Source: Lacrimispora sp. 210928-DFI.3.58
Lineage (GTDB): Bacteria; Bacillota; Clostridia; Lachnospirales; Lachnospiraceae
Assembly: GCF_020554865.1 (NCBI RefSeq)
Contig: NZ_JAJCIC010000013.1
Coordinates: 1-64,000, forward strand
Direction of reading: 5' to 3'
DNA length: 64,000 nt
Each line of letters begins with the position of its first letter. Within the stretch, counting starts at the first letter, position 1. This document shows, piece after piece, positions 1-7,833 of this stretch. A program made the translations under genes and the position numbers. The notes beneath the pieces were generated by a model. It was not told the DNA's origin. It saw only the letters and a program-made list of their open reading frames with translations, and did not search any database.

Positions 1-122
1 ATAGACCATGTCTATTTTTATGAAATTGAATTTGCGAAACTAATTATACGTTATCAAGATATAATTGTGACAACAGGATGCTGCCCAGTATTATTTTAAT
101 GAAACTTGAAAGGAGGAAAAAT

Positions 123-1286
123 GTGCTGAATGCAGAATTAATCGAAGCGGAATATGGCTATTTGGGAGATGCCATATTTTTAAACACCAGTTCTGTAGCT
201 GTGCCGCCATCCAGAGTGCGGAACGCATGCCGCAGATGTATGGATGATCTTGCGCAGGCTTATGGTATTCCGGCTTATGATGAATATGATAATATTCGCA
301 GCCAGACAAAAAGTTTGCTTGGAAGTTTGATTCACTGTCAGCCGGACGAGATTGCTTTTACGAAAAATACTACCGAAGGAAATTCCCTTTTGGCCAGAGG
401 TTTGGACTTAAAAGGCGGGGATAGTGTGATTATCTGCGATATGGAGCACCCGTCGCTTCTCTATCCATGGCTTTACAGTCAAAGAAGGGGCATTGATGTC
501 CGCATTGTGAAATCACACAACGGTTCTTTTTCGTTGGAGGATATCGCCGCATTAACCGACAAAAGTACCAAAGTAATTGCTGTCTCAGCGGTTCAATATG
601 GCAGCGGTTATTTGGCGGATCTGAAGGGAATCGGAACGTTCTGTGCAGAGAATCATATCATTTTTGCTGTAGATGGGATTCAGGCTGTAGGAAAAATTCC
701 TATAGATGTTCAGAAAATGCATATTGATTATCTGACCTGCGGAGCCTTTAAAGGGCTTTTAGGTTCTCTTGGTATTGGATTTTTGTATTGCAGACGTGAC
801 CTGATCCCGCATATTGAACCCTGTAATATTTCATATCATACTGCAGAAAACTACGTTGACGCCCCCGACATTTTGCAGGATTTTTCACCTCCTCTGCTGA
901 GGACAGATATCCATCGTTTGGAGGCCGGTTCTTCAAATACATATGGAATTATATCCCTCAACAAAGGTGTTGAATTGATTCTTGAACTTGGAGTCAGCAA
1001 CATCTTTTTTCATATTATGGAGCTGGAAAAGCAGCTGCGTGGCCGGCTTTATGGTTCTGGATATGAATTTTATGAACATGATCCTAATGTGGGTTTTTCA
1101 GGAATTATCAGTTTAAGATTCCCGGAAAACGGCACAGAATTGCTGAAAAAGGCCTTTGCTGAAAATAGGGTTTATGCTACCGTAAAAAAGGGATATGTAC
1201 GTATGGCACTTGAGTTTTTTAATACAGGGGAACAAATGGATCGATTGGCACACATTCTGTTGGATTGCAGGAAGCAAATGAAGTGA
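123..1286 (+). CDS. Class V aminotransferase / cysteine desulfurase-like PLP enzyme
   Basis: The protein has the fold-type I, class V aminotransferase pattern. There is an N-terminal LNTSSVAVPP stretch, then a VDGIQAVGKIPIDV segment (the DgxQavG region that contacts PLP), then GAFKGLLG, whose lysine is the likely Schiff-base residue. I choose the GTG at 123 because AGGAGG sits at 111-116, 6 bases upstream; the in-frame ATG at 78 has no such site. This gives 387 residues, normal for the family. It heads an operon with a dicarboxylate/amino acid symporter and an aspartate dehydrogenase-like gene, so an amino acid substrate is likely. The exact reaction (desulfurase, lyase or transaminase) cannot be read from sequence. 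Codons are AT-richer than in genes after 3.5 kb. Confidence 0.8.
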   Translation: MLNAELIEAEYGYLGDAIFLNTSSVAVPPSRVRNACRRCMDDLAQAYGIPAYDEYDNIRSQTKSLLGSLIHCQPDEIAFTKNTTEGNSLLARGLDLKGGDSVIICDMEHPSLLYPWLYSQRRGIDVRIVKSHNGSFSLEDIAALTDKSTKVIAVSAVQYGSGYLADLKGIGTFCAENHIIFAVDGIQAVGKIPIDVQKMHIDYLTCGAFKGLLGSLGIGFLYCRRDLIPHIEPCNISYHTAENYVDAPDILQDFSPPLLRTDIHRLEAGSSNTYGIISLNKGVELILELGVSNIFFHIMELEKQLRGRLYGSGYEFYEHDPNVGFSGIISLRFPENGTELLKKAFAENRVYATVKKGYVRMALEFFNTGEQMDRLAHILLDCRKQMK

Positions 1287-1329
1287 GTATAAAAACGGCG
1301 CAGAAAATGCGCAGAAAAGAGGAATGAGT

Positions 1330-2556
1330 ATGAATTTATATCAAAAGTACAAGGCTATTTCACTGACTACAAAAATATTTGCCGGTATGTTTGTCGGTTT
1401 GGTATTAGGGGTTCTCTTTGGTCCTCGTATTCTCGTTATTAAAACAGTGGGAAACCTATTTTTAAGCCTGCTGATGATGGTAGCGATTCCTATGATTGCC
1501 GTAAATATTATCTATGGTGTTTCTTCACTGGGCGATGCGAAATCCTTTGGGCGTATGGGTGCTAAAATATTAATTTATTACAGTGTGACAACGCTGTTTG
1601 CGACTGGCGTAGGAATTGCAGTTTCCTATTTTGCTAATCCCAGCAAAGGATTTGAAGTGCAGGGCACTGCTTATGAGGGAATTATTTCGGAGGTACCCGG
1701 TTTTGGAGATATTATTCTTTCCTTTATTCCTTCTAATATTTTTGCTGCATTTTCCAATGGAGAATTGCAGAAGGTTGTAGTCTTCTGCGCATTTTTAGGT
1801 GTTGCTGTTATGCTTCTTCCAGAAAAGGAACGAGTAAAAACGTACAATGTAATTGAAACATTGGTGAAGCTTTTCGGAGCTTTTATGGGTATTGTTCTGG
1901 GCTTTTCTCCATTTGGTATCTGTGCTTTGATCGCATGTACAGTAGGGGAATACGGATCTATGCTCTTTGGCTTTGCATTTAAATATATTGCAGTCAATTA
2001 CATTTCTTATGGAATTATGATGATTATTTATGGTATTCTTTTATTTGTGTTTACCGGAAGGGAGGCCGTATCCCTTTACAAAAAAGCTCTTCCCGGATTT
2101 GCTATGGCTTTCAGCACCAGCTCCAGCGTGGCAACCATACCTACGAATCTGAAATGTGCTGAAGATATGGGAATCCCCCACTCTGTAGCCGATTTTTCGA
2201 TTCCCTTAGGTGCCCAGATCAATAAGGATGGGACTGCGATTATCTTTGCATCAAATCTGTTTTTTGCAGCTGCCCTGGCTGGTATTTCCCTGACCCCATC
2301 TATGATAGCCAGTGCGCTGTTCATGATTCTGGTGCTGACAGCAGGCCAAAGCGGCGTCCCGGCCAGCGGTTCCTCCTCAACTGTTATCATGCTGAATGCT
2401 TTAAATCTTCCTCTTGATTTGACAGGTGTATTCTCAGGCCTTGTTCCCGCAGTAGATATGGGCAATACGGCAATTAACTGTTTCGGTGATCTGGTCGGAT
2501 CCGCCATTGTTGCCAAAACAGAGAAAAAGCATGGGAAGGATGGAAAGCATGCATAA
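1330..2556 (+). CDS. Dicarboxylate/amino acid:cation symporter (DAACS/SDF family)
   Basis: This is a multi-pass membrane protein of the glutamate/aspartate and C4-dicarboxylate symporter family. The C-terminal half holds the transport signatures: the serine-rich loop STSSSVATIPTN, then QINKDGTA (family NxDGTA), then GVPASGSSS and DMGNTAINCFGD, which form the substrate and cation sites. I prefer the ATG at 1330, 7 bases after GAGG, over the ATG at 1324, which almost touches it; this gives about 408 residues, usual for the family. It lies 43 bases after the aminotransferase, and its stop overlaps the next start. Aspartate or glutamate is the natural guess for substrate given the dehydrogenase next door, but that is inference. 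Confidence 0.88.
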   Translation: MNLYQKYKAISLTTKIFAGMFVGLVLGVLFGPRILVIKTVGNLFLSLLMMVAIPMIAVNIIYGVSSLGDAKSFGRMGAKILIYYSVTTLFATGVGIAVSYFANPSKGFEVQGTAYEGIISEVPGFGDIILSFIPSNIFAAFSNGELQKVVVFCAFLGVAVMLLPEKERVKTYNVIETLVKLFGAFMGIVLGFSPFGICALIACTVGEYGSMLFGFAFKYIAVNYISYGIMMIIYGILLFVFTGREAVSLYKKALPGFAMAFSTSSSVATIPTNLKCAEDMGIPHSVADFSIPLGAQINKDGTAIIFASNLFFAAALAGISLTPSMIASALFMILVLTAGQSGVPASGSSSTVIMLNALNLPLDLTGVFSGLVPAVDMGNTAINCFGDLVGSAIVAKTEKKHGKDGKHA

Positions 2557-3352
2557 GGTGGGTTTTTGGGGATGTGGAAATCTGGCAAAAATCATTGCGG
2601 AAAAATTGTCGGATGGAACTGTGACAGGATATCAGATCGTAGGAGCATATGATATTGATCCTGACGCTGCTGGTAAATTATCCCAAATATGCGGCAGCAA
2701 GGCCTGCGGCTCTATGGATGAGCTTATAGAATTAATGCCTGAATATATCATTGAAGAGGTTTCTCCTGTTGTATTAAAGAAAGAGGCATTTCGTATCATT
2801 AGGAGAGGAATAAACCTGATCGTCCTTTCCTGTGGTGCGATGGCCGATGACTCATTTGCCAGCCGCCTGGCAGAATATGCAGAAAAATCAAAGGCAAAGG
2901 TTTATCTGGCTTCCGGTGCTATCGGCGGTTTTGATATTATGGGTGCAGCCAGACTGATGGGGAACCTGAAAGCTTCCGTTATCAATGAGAAAAGTCCGGA
3001 GGCTCTCAACGGGGCTCCTTATCTGAAAGGGCGGCTTCTTGACAAAGAAAAGGAGGAGCTTCTATTTTATGGTACGGCCAGGGAAGCCATTGATTTTTTT
3101 CCGCAAAATTTAAATGTAGCCGTAGCTGCTGCAACAGCTACCAGCGGAGTGGACAACACATCCGTTTGTTTAAAAAGTGTTCCCGGTATGGCATTAAATA
3201 CTCATATTATTGAATTGGAGGGGAATTTTGGAAATGCTTCGTTAAAGATTTCTTCTTATCCGTCGGCAAACAATGCGAAATCAAGTGAAATCGCGGCTTG
3301 GAGTGTCCTATATATTCTTTGGAAGCTGCGGCGTTCTATTGTGTTTTATTAA
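2549..3352 (+). CDS. L-aspartate dehydrogenase-like (NadX/DUF108) oxidoreductase
   Basis: The start MHKVGFWGCGNLAK carries a Rossmann GxGxxA-type nucleotide loop. The middle holds LASGAIGGFD, and the C-terminal part has FPQNLNVAVAAATAT and YPSANNAKSSEIAA, which resemble the aspartate dehydrogenase (PF03447 plus DUF108) blocks FPxNxNVAA and PSxxNPKTS. Family members deaminate L-aspartate to iminoaspartate or oxaloacetate with NAD(P). The ATG at 2549 is chosen because GGAAGGA lies 8 bases upstream. It overlaps the symporter stop by 8 bases, so translation is probably coupled. At 267 residues it is full length. Replacement of NPKTS by NAKSS could mean a shifted substrate. Confidence 0.78.
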   Translation: MHKVGFWGCGNLAKIIAEKLSDGTVTGYQIVGAYDIDPDAAGKLSQICGSKACGSMDELIELMPEYIIEEVSPVVLKKEAFRIIRRGINLIVLSCGAMADDSFASRLAEYAEKSKAKVYLASGAIGGFDIMGAARLMGNLKASVINEKSPEALNGAPYLKGRLLDKEKEELLFYGTAREAIDFFPQNLNVAVAAATATSGVDNTSVCLKSVPGMALNTHIIELEGNFGNASLKISSYPSANNAKSSEIAAWSVLYILWKLRRSIVFY

Positions 3353-3546
3353 TGTGTCCCGGCAGCGCTGGATATCTTTGAATGGTGCTATAGTGTTGCT
3401 GTGAACAGTAATGTTATCGTTTTATGCTTCCATGCCCTCTTCGTAAATATTCTTGTGAGAGGAATAAAACTGTTATATAATGGGTGAAGAAGGTATTGTA
3501 CTGGCGGAGTTTTAAGCCTGAATCTCACAAATGAAAGGAACTGGAC
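3353..3546 (+). other. Intergenic, operon end to ldh promoter
   Basis: These 194 bases separate the AT-rich operon from the D-lactate dehydrogenase gene. I see no convincing terminator after the aspartate dehydrogenase gene. The only clear signal is the promoter listed separately at 3453-3481. The stretch marks the composition change from the AT-rich left end to the GC-richer remainder. Confidence 0.5.
3453..3481 (+). promoter_or_regulatory. Sigma-A promoter for the D-lactate dehydrogenase gene
   Basis: TTGTGA at 3453-3458 and a consensus TATAAT at 3476-3481 are separated by 17 bases. The predicted start site near 3488 leaves a leader of about 59 bases before the ATG at 3547, which has AAAGGA just upstream. 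Confidence 0.75.
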
Positions 3547-4530
3547 ATGAAGCTGATAGCATACGATGTAATTGATTTTGAAGAAAAGGTGTTGGAGCAG
3601 GTAAGGGAGGAGCTGGGAGTAGAGCTGATCCTGGAACACCGCTCCCTGACGCCTGAGACACTGGCGCTGGCTGAAGGGTGTGAGGGTGTTTCTGTGATCG
3701 GCTACAGCCGCGTGACAAGGAACATACTGGAGGGATTGAAGTCCATGGGAATATTCCAGCTGTCCACCAGGACTGTCGGCTTTGACCATATTGATGTAAA
3801 GGCGGCAAAGGAGCTGGGGATCCATGTCAGCAATGCCAGGTATGAGCCCTACAATGTGGCTGACTTTACGGTGATGATGATGCTGATCCTGCTGCGCAAG
3901 GCAAAGATCTCCATCTGCCGTGCTCTTGTAAATGACTTTTCACTGGACGGCTTAAAGGGAAGAGAGCTGCGCAGCCTGACAGTGGGGATTATCGGCACGG
4001 GGCGCATTGGCTCCACTGTGATCCATAATTTAAGCGGCTTTGGCTGCCGGATACTGGCCTGCGATTCCTATATGAACCCTGCGATCAGAGATATGGCGGA
4101 GTATGTGGATCTGGATACCATTTACCGGGAGGCTGATATTATTTCCCTTCATGTGCCCATGACAGAGGAAAATTATCATATGATAAATAAGGACTCCATC
4201 GCCAAAATGAAGGATGGTGTGATACTCATTAATACAGCCAGAGGCGCGCTGATCAATTCCGAGGATCTGATCGATGCCCTGGAGAAGGAAAAGATAGGCG
4301 GAGCCGGAATTGATACCGTTGAAGATGAGGAGGGTATTGTCCATGTACACGTGGGAACCAATATTGTGGAAAAGCGATCCCTCCTCTATCTTAAGCAGTT
4401 TCCCAATGTGGTATTTACACAGCACTATGCGTTCTTTACGGAGGAGGCTTCGGAATCCATGGTGCGCTGCGGCATCCAGTCGATCTATAATGGAGCCTCC
4501 GGCATGGAAAATCCTTTTGAAATCAAATGA
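3547..4530 (+). CDS. D-isomer 2-hydroxyacid dehydrogenase (D-lactate dehydrogenase-like)
   Basis: This cytoplasmic enzyme interconverts a 2-keto acid and a D-2-hydroxy acid with NADH, most likely pyruvate and D-lactate. The NAD-binding motif GIIGTGRIGS lies near residues 145-154. The catalytic Arg is in NTARGALI, the conserved acidic residue follows in the GGAGIDTVEDEEG stretch, and the His is in TQHYAFFTEEA, which resembles the TPHxAYYTE of D-lactate dehydrogenases and VanH. The length of 327 residues is typical. It has its own promoter and is monocistronic or reads into the retron RNA. No vanA or vanX is nearby, so a glycopeptide resistance role is not supported. Confidence 0.88.
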   Translation: MKLIAYDVIDFEEKVLEQVREELGVELILEHRSLTPETLALAEGCEGVSVIGYSRVTRNILEGLKSMGIFQLSTRTVGFDHIDVKAAKELGIHVSNARYEPYNVADFTVMMMLILLRKAKISICRALVNDFSLDGLKGRELRSLTVGIIGTGRIGSTVIHNLSGFGCRILACDSYMNPAIRDMAEYVDLDTIYREADIISLHVPMTEENYHMINKDSIAKMKDGVILINTARGALINSEDLIDALEKEKIGGAGIDTVEDEEGIVHVHVGTNIVEKRSLLYLKQFPNVVFTQHYAFFTEEASESMVRCGIQSIYNGASGMENPFEIK

Positions 4531-4565
4531 CGGCAGTAGATAATTTCCACACAATATGTTAGAAT
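4517..4565 (+). promoter_or_regulatory. Candidate promoters for the retron RNA
   Basis: Two overlapping candidates are visible. TTGAAA at 4517-4522 is followed 16 bases later by GATAAT at 4539-4544. An extended -10, TG-T-TAGAAT, lies at 4557-4565. The second would start RNA near 4572, exactly where the msr-like fold begins, so I favour it, although its -35 is weak. Confidence 0.45.
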
Positions 4566-4573
4566 AGCCTTCA

Positions 4574-4793
4574 GGGCAGCTTTATGCAGCAGCGAAGCCG
4601 GTTAAGCCAGGAGAAATTGTACCGGAATGACCGGACGGACGGCGAGTCGCCGCCCGGAAGAAAATAGTAATGGGACAGACCGTAATCAGCTCCGAGGTAC
4701 ATCAGCACATTTCATGTGCTATGCTGCTGACGCAGCTTGTACATCTGCGCAGCTTACGGTATCGGGAATCAGTGCTGCGGGCTGCCCTTTTTT
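4574..4793 (+). ncRNA. Candidate retron msr-msd RNA
   Basis: The RNA would run from GGGCAGC (4574-4580) to GCTGCCC plus six T (4781-4793), whose ends pair as in retron a1/a2 arms. A second block, GCAGCA (4586-4591) with TGCTGC (4773-4778), extends this helix. Just after it comes AGC (4591-4593), whose G4592 is a candidate priming guanosine. The msr part has a CCGGT/ACCGG stem (4598-4625) and a GC-rich hairpin (4631-4657). The msd part is an 82-base hairpin closed by ACCGTAA/TTACGGT (4679-4685 and 4754-4760). It contains GTACA/TGTAC and two inner hairpins, AGCACAT/ATGTGCT and GCTGC/GCAGC. It lies directly upstream of a retron-type reverse transcriptase. The boundaries and the branch G are inferred. 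Confidence 0.72.
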
Positions 4794-4821
4794 GTCTGCG
4801 GCCTGATGGGGCCGGGCAGAC
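4794..4821 (+). other. Hairpin between msd and reverse transcriptase
   Basis: GTCTGC (4794-4799) pairs with GCAGAC (4816-4821), with a GGCC/GGCC inner stem. It follows the T-run that ends the msr-msd fold and sits in the leader of the reverse transcriptase. The rest, to 4908, shows only the GGAAAGGAAG ribosome site before the ATG at 4909. Confidence 0.5.
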
Positions 4822-4908
4822 GGGATCTCTGCAAGGTCCGGGACAGGCGGAATCCTCACTGCTGGCCCTTGATCGGATAATCTATGTGACGGAAAGGAAG
4901 ACTGCAAC

Positions 4909-5880
4909 ATGCCTGAGCATTTGGGGCTGTGGAAATATTGTGATAAAGAGCAATGTAAGGACATGCTGTTATCTTTTCGCCTGGTTGGCAGTGATAGCTG
5001 GACGGACGGGAAGATCATAGCATGTCTTTATGCGCTGAGTAACCATGCAAAAGAGCATTACCATAAGACAGAGCTTCCGAAAAAAAGGGGCGGAAGGCGT
5101 ATCCTTATGGTGCCGGATCCGCTCTTAAAGCAGGTTCAGAGGAATCTGCTCCATCATGTACTGGAGGGATTTTCGGTGTCACCAGCTGCCTGTGCCTACC
5201 GAAAAGGTGCATCGCCCCTTGCCAATGCTTCCCTGCATACGGGGAAGCGTCTGGTGCTTAAGCTGGATATCCGTGATTTTTTCGGCAGTATTACCTTTCC
5301 TATGGTGCTTCACCATGTATTTCCCAGTACCTATTTTCCGCCGGCAGTGGGGACGCTTCTTGCCAGCCTGTGCTGCTACAGGGACCGCCTGCCCCAGGGC
5401 GCGCCCACATCTCCGGCTGTTTCTAATCTGGTGATGAAGCCCTTTGACGATCATATGCTGGAATGGTGCAGAAGCCGCCGGATCACCTACAGCCGCTACA
5501 GCGATGATATGACCTTTTCCGGGGATTTTGATCCGGGAGAGGTTATCAGGAAGACAGAAAGCTTCCTTCGTGCCATGGGCATGGAGCTGAACCGGGAAAA
5601 GACAAGAGTGTGCGCCGCAGGCGGACGACAGAGCGTAACAGGAATCGTAGTGAATGAGAAGCCTGGACTTCCCAGAGATTACAGGAGGGCGCTGCGCCAG
5701 GAGCTCCATTATTGCATGATATATGGGGTGGAGGAAAAGAGCGCTGCCTGCCTTCGGTCCCTGTTGGGAAAGACGGTATATCTTCTGTCAGTCAATCCGG
5801 AGGACCAATGGTTTCAGGGAGCGGAAGCCTTCCTTCGGGAGGAATTAAAGAAAATAGAGGAAAAGGGAGAGGAAAAATGA
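4909..5880 (+). CDS. Retron-type reverse transcriptase
   Basis: This 323-residue protein is essentially a bare RT domain. Motif A is KLDIRDFF with D120, and the fingers/palm block LPQGAPTSP is at 161-169. The catalytic YSDD is at 197-200. Two retron marks are present: NASLH at 106-110 (the NAxxH motif of region X) and VTG at 243-245 (region Y). Retron RTs prime on the 2' hydroxyl of a guanosine in msr and copy msd to make msDNA. The upstream RNA with pairing ends fits this. There is no maturase, endonuclease or fused effector domain, and no group II intron RNA was seen. The start has GGAAAGGAAG upstream. A small Cys-rich gene follows 18 bases later and may be its partner. Confidence 0.92.
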   Translation: MPEHLGLWKYCDKEQCKDMLLSFRLVGSDSWTDGKIIACLYALSNHAKEHYHKTELPKKRGGRRILMVPDPLLKQVQRNLLHHVLEGFSVSPAACAYRKGASPLANASLHTGKRLVLKLDIRDFFGSITFPMVLHHVFPSTYFPPAVGTLLASLCCYRDRLPQGAPTSPAVSNLVMKPFDDHMLEWCRSRRITYSRYSDDMTFSGDFDPGEVIRKTESFLRAMGMELNREKTRVCAAGGRQSVTGIVVNEKPGLPRDYRRALRQELHYCMIYGVEEKSAACLRSLLGKTVYLLSVNPEDQWFQGAEAFLREELKKIEEKGEEK

Positions 5881-5898
5881 TTGGGAGGGTATCACACA

Positions 5899-6363
5899 AT
5901 GATGGAAAACACAGATCATGAGAAAAAGGCAAGGGAGCTGTTCCTGTCAGGCTGCAGCTGTTCCCAGGCACTGCTTTGTGCATTTTCAGAGGAAACAGGA
6001 CTGGATAATAGCCTGGCACTAAAGCTGTCCTCCTCCTTTGGCGGAGGCATGGGAAGGCTTAGGGAGGTCTGCGGGGCCGTGTCAGGCATGTTTATGGTTG
6101 CCGGGATCCTTTATGGCTATGATAATCTGGAGGACAAGGCCTTAAAAACTGCTCATTATAAGCGCATCCAGGAACTGGCCGCCCGTTTTAAGGAGGAAAA
6201 CGGCGCCATCATCTGCCGTGAGCTTTTGGGGCTGCGTGAAAAACACAGCAGGCCGGAGCCGTCTGACCGCACAGCTTCCTACTATAAGTCCAGGCCCTGC
6301 GCCGATATGGTGGGGAGCGCTGCCAGGATTTTGGAGGAATATATGAGGGAACATCCACTTTAG
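5899..6363 (+). CDS. C-GCAxxG-C-C family Cys-rich protein
   Basis: The protein has the SGCSCSQALL motif near its start, then FGGGMGRLREVCGAVSGMFM (the C-GCAxxG core), and later cysteines in AIICRELLG and RPCADMV. This is the C_GCAxxG_C_C family, thought to be redox-active or metal-binding and often found in anaerobes; its molecular role is not established. I place the start at the ATG at 5899 because GGGAGG sits 9 bases before it; a TTG at 5881 is also in frame. That gives about 154 residues. It lies 18 bases after the reverse transcriptase with no terminator between, so the two are probably co-transcribed. Whether it serves the retron is open. Confidence 0.85.
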   Translation: MMENTDHEKKARELFLSGCSCSQALLCAFSEETGLDNSLALKLSSSFGGGMGRLREVCGAVSGMFMVAGILYGYDNLEDKALKTAHYKRIQELAARFKEENGAIICRELLGLREKHSRPEPSDRTASYYKSRPCADMVGSAARILEEYMREHPL

Positions 6364-6445
6364 ATCGTTCCATATGCAGGAAGGACCAGACCGAAATCTG
6401 GGAAAACCATCCAAAAAAACCCCCTGTTTCTCGTCAAAAATCTTA

Positions 6446-6474
6446 TTGATTTATAGGGGGATATCTAGTATATT
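6446..6474 (+). promoter_or_regulatory. Promoter for the plsX operon
   Basis: TTGATT at 6446-6451 and TATATT at 6469-6474 are 17 bases apart. A CCCCC...GGGGG inverted repeat around 6420-6460 overlaps the -35 region and could end the upstream operon. I looked for a FapR-type operator and could not recognise one with confidence. Confidence 0.6.
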
Positions 6475-6508
6475 ATAAAATGTATATGGGACCGAAAGGA
6501 GAGTCTTT

Positions 6509-7516
6509 ATGATTAGAGTAGCGGTAGACGCCATGGGCGGTGATTACGCGCCGGACCAGATGGTGGCGGGAGCCGTGGAAGCGGTGAACAAAAAGCCTGG
6601 GATCCAGGTACTGCTTGTAGGACAGGAAGAGAAGGTCAATGCAGAGCTTTCGAAGCACACCTACAAGAAGGATCAGATACAGGTAGTGAACGCCACGGAA
6701 GTGATTGCCACGGAAGAACCGCCTGTCAATGCGATCCGAAAGAAGAAGGACTCCTCCATTGTGGTCGGCATGAACCTGGTTAAGAAAGGGGAAGCCGATG
6801 CCTTTGTTTCAGCCGGAAGCTCCGGCGCCATCCTTGTAGGGGGGCAGGTGATCGTTGGACGCATCAAGGGCGTGGAACGGCCTCCTCTGGCGCCGCTTAT
6901 TCCTACGGAAAAGGGCGTATCACTGTTGATCGACTGCGGTGCCAATGTGGATGCAAGATCCTCCCATCTGGTACAGTTTGCCAGAATGGGCTCTATTTAC
7001 ATGGAGCATGTGGTAGGGATCAAGAATCCGCGGGTAGCGATCGTCAATATCGGTGCGGAAGAAGAAAAGGGCAATGCCCTGGTAAAGGAGACCTTCCCAT
7101 TGCTGAAGGAATGTCAGGACATCAACTTTATCGGAAGCATTGAAGCCAGGGAGATCCCCCACGGAGGAGCCGATGTCATTGTCTGTGAGGCATTTGTGGG
7201 CAATGTCATTTTAAAGCTCTACGAGGGAGTGGGTGCCACTCTGATCAGCATGGTCAAGAAGGGCATGATGGCAAGCCTCAGGAGCAAGATAGGAGCGCTG
7301 CTGGTAAAGCCGGCGTTGAAGACAACGTTAAAGGCCTTTGATGCCAGCCAGTACGGTGGTGCGCCGCTCTTAGGACTGAATGGCCTGGTAGTCAAGACCC
7401 ACGGAAACTCGAAGCACACAGAGGTGTGCAATTCCATTATTCAGTGTGTGACCTTTAAGGAGCAGGAGATCAATGACAAGATCCGTCAGTCCCTGACCAT
7501 CAGCAAGGAAGCATGA
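6509..7516 (+). CDS. plsX: Phosphate acyltransferase PlsX
   Basis: PlsX converts acyl-ACP to acyl phosphate, the first step toward phosphatidic acid in PlsX/PlsY bacteria. It is a peripheral membrane protein. The start IRVAVDAMGGDYAPD is the family signature, followed by SAGSSGAILVGG and the C-terminal YGGAPLLGLNGLVVKTHG, both conserved in PlsX. At 335 residues it is full length. GGAGAG precedes the ATG at 6509. The acyl carrier protein gene follows after 44 bases, matching the use of acyl-ACP as substrate, and the operon continues to rnc and smc as in many Firmicutes. Confidence 0.96.
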   Translation: MIRVAVDAMGGDYAPDQMVAGAVEAVNKKPGIQVLLVGQEEKVNAELSKHTYKKDQIQVVNATEVIATEEPPVNAIRKKKDSSIVVGMNLVKKGEADAFVSAGSSGAILVGGQVIVGRIKGVERPPLAPLIPTEKGVSLLIDCGANVDARSSHLVQFARMGSIYMEHVVGIKNPRVAIVNIGAEEEKGNALVKETFPLLKECQDINFIGSIEAREIPHGGADVIVCEAFVGNVILKLYEGVGATLISMVKKGMMASLRSKIGALLVKPALKTTLKAFDASQYGGAPLLGLNGLVVKTHGNSKHTEVCNSIIQCVTFKEQEINDKIRQSLTISKEA

Positions 7517-7560
7517 GCACACGGTGAAAAGAAAACGATATGAGAAAGAGGAGCTAGGAT

Positions 7561-7791
7561 ATGGAATTTGAGAAATTACAGGGTATTATCGCAGAAGTGT
7601 TGAACATTGAGCCGGAGGATGTGACAATGGCAGCTACATTTGTAGATGACCTTGGCGCTGACTCACTGGACATTTTCCAGATCATTATGGGAATTGAAGA
7701 GGAGTTCGATATCGAGATTCCAAATGAGGCTGCAGAACAGATCGTAACAGTTGGTGACGCTGTAGAGCAGATCAAGAATGCATTAAACTGA
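7561..7791 (+). CDS. acpP: Acyl carrier protein
   Basis: This 76-residue acidic protein carries the growing acyl chain on a 4'-phosphopantetheine arm. The attachment serine lies in [11 protein letters not shown], the conserved DSL motif at the start of helix II. The rest, [21 protein letters not shown], is also canonical. GAGGAG is upstream of the ATG. It sits between plsX, which uses acyl-ACP, and rnc. A hairpin with a short T-run right after the stop may reduce reading into rnc. Confidence 0.96.
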   Translation: MEFEKLQGIIAEVLNIEPEDVTMAATFVDDLGADSLDIFQIIMGIEEEFDIEIPNEAAEQIVTVGDAVEQIKNALN

Positions 7792-7804
7792 TGAAGGTGC
7801 ACGG

Positions 7805-7826
7805 GGGCTGTAGGAACAGCCCTTTT
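7805..7826 (+). terminator. Terminator-like hairpin after acpP
   Basis: GGGCTGT (7805-7811) pairs with ACAGCCC (7816-7822) and is followed by TTTT. The short T-run suggests partial termination between acpP and rnc. Confidence 0.65.
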
Positions 7827-7833
7827 GTGCGCT

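Noticed and set aside
3547..4530. VanH-type glycopeptide resistance gene
   Set aside because: The enzyme resembles VanH only as a D-lactate dehydrogenase; there is no vanA-type ligase, vanX or two-component regulator nearby.
4591..4625. Cobalamin-riboswitch-like stretch AAGCCAGGAGA in the leader of the reverse transcriptase
   Set aside because: The match is to the 3' end of the riboswitch consensus only; the B12-box and upstream conserved blocks are absent, the element stands at the 5' end of the fold, and the downstream gene is an RT. The retron fold explains the region better.
4670..5020. 116-residue ORF overlapping the msr-msd region
   Set aside because: It overlaps the structured RNA and the RT start in another frame, has no ribosome site and has shadow-like composition.
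4531..5880. Group II intron or diversity-generating retroelement
   Set aside because: There is no domain V/VI RNA pattern, maturase or HNH domain, and no template/variable repeat pair or target gene near the RT; the NAxxH and VTG motifs are those of retrons.
6420..6500. FapR operator in front of plsX
   Set aside because: An AT-rich near-palindrome is present around the -10 but does not match the FapR consensus well enough to claim.
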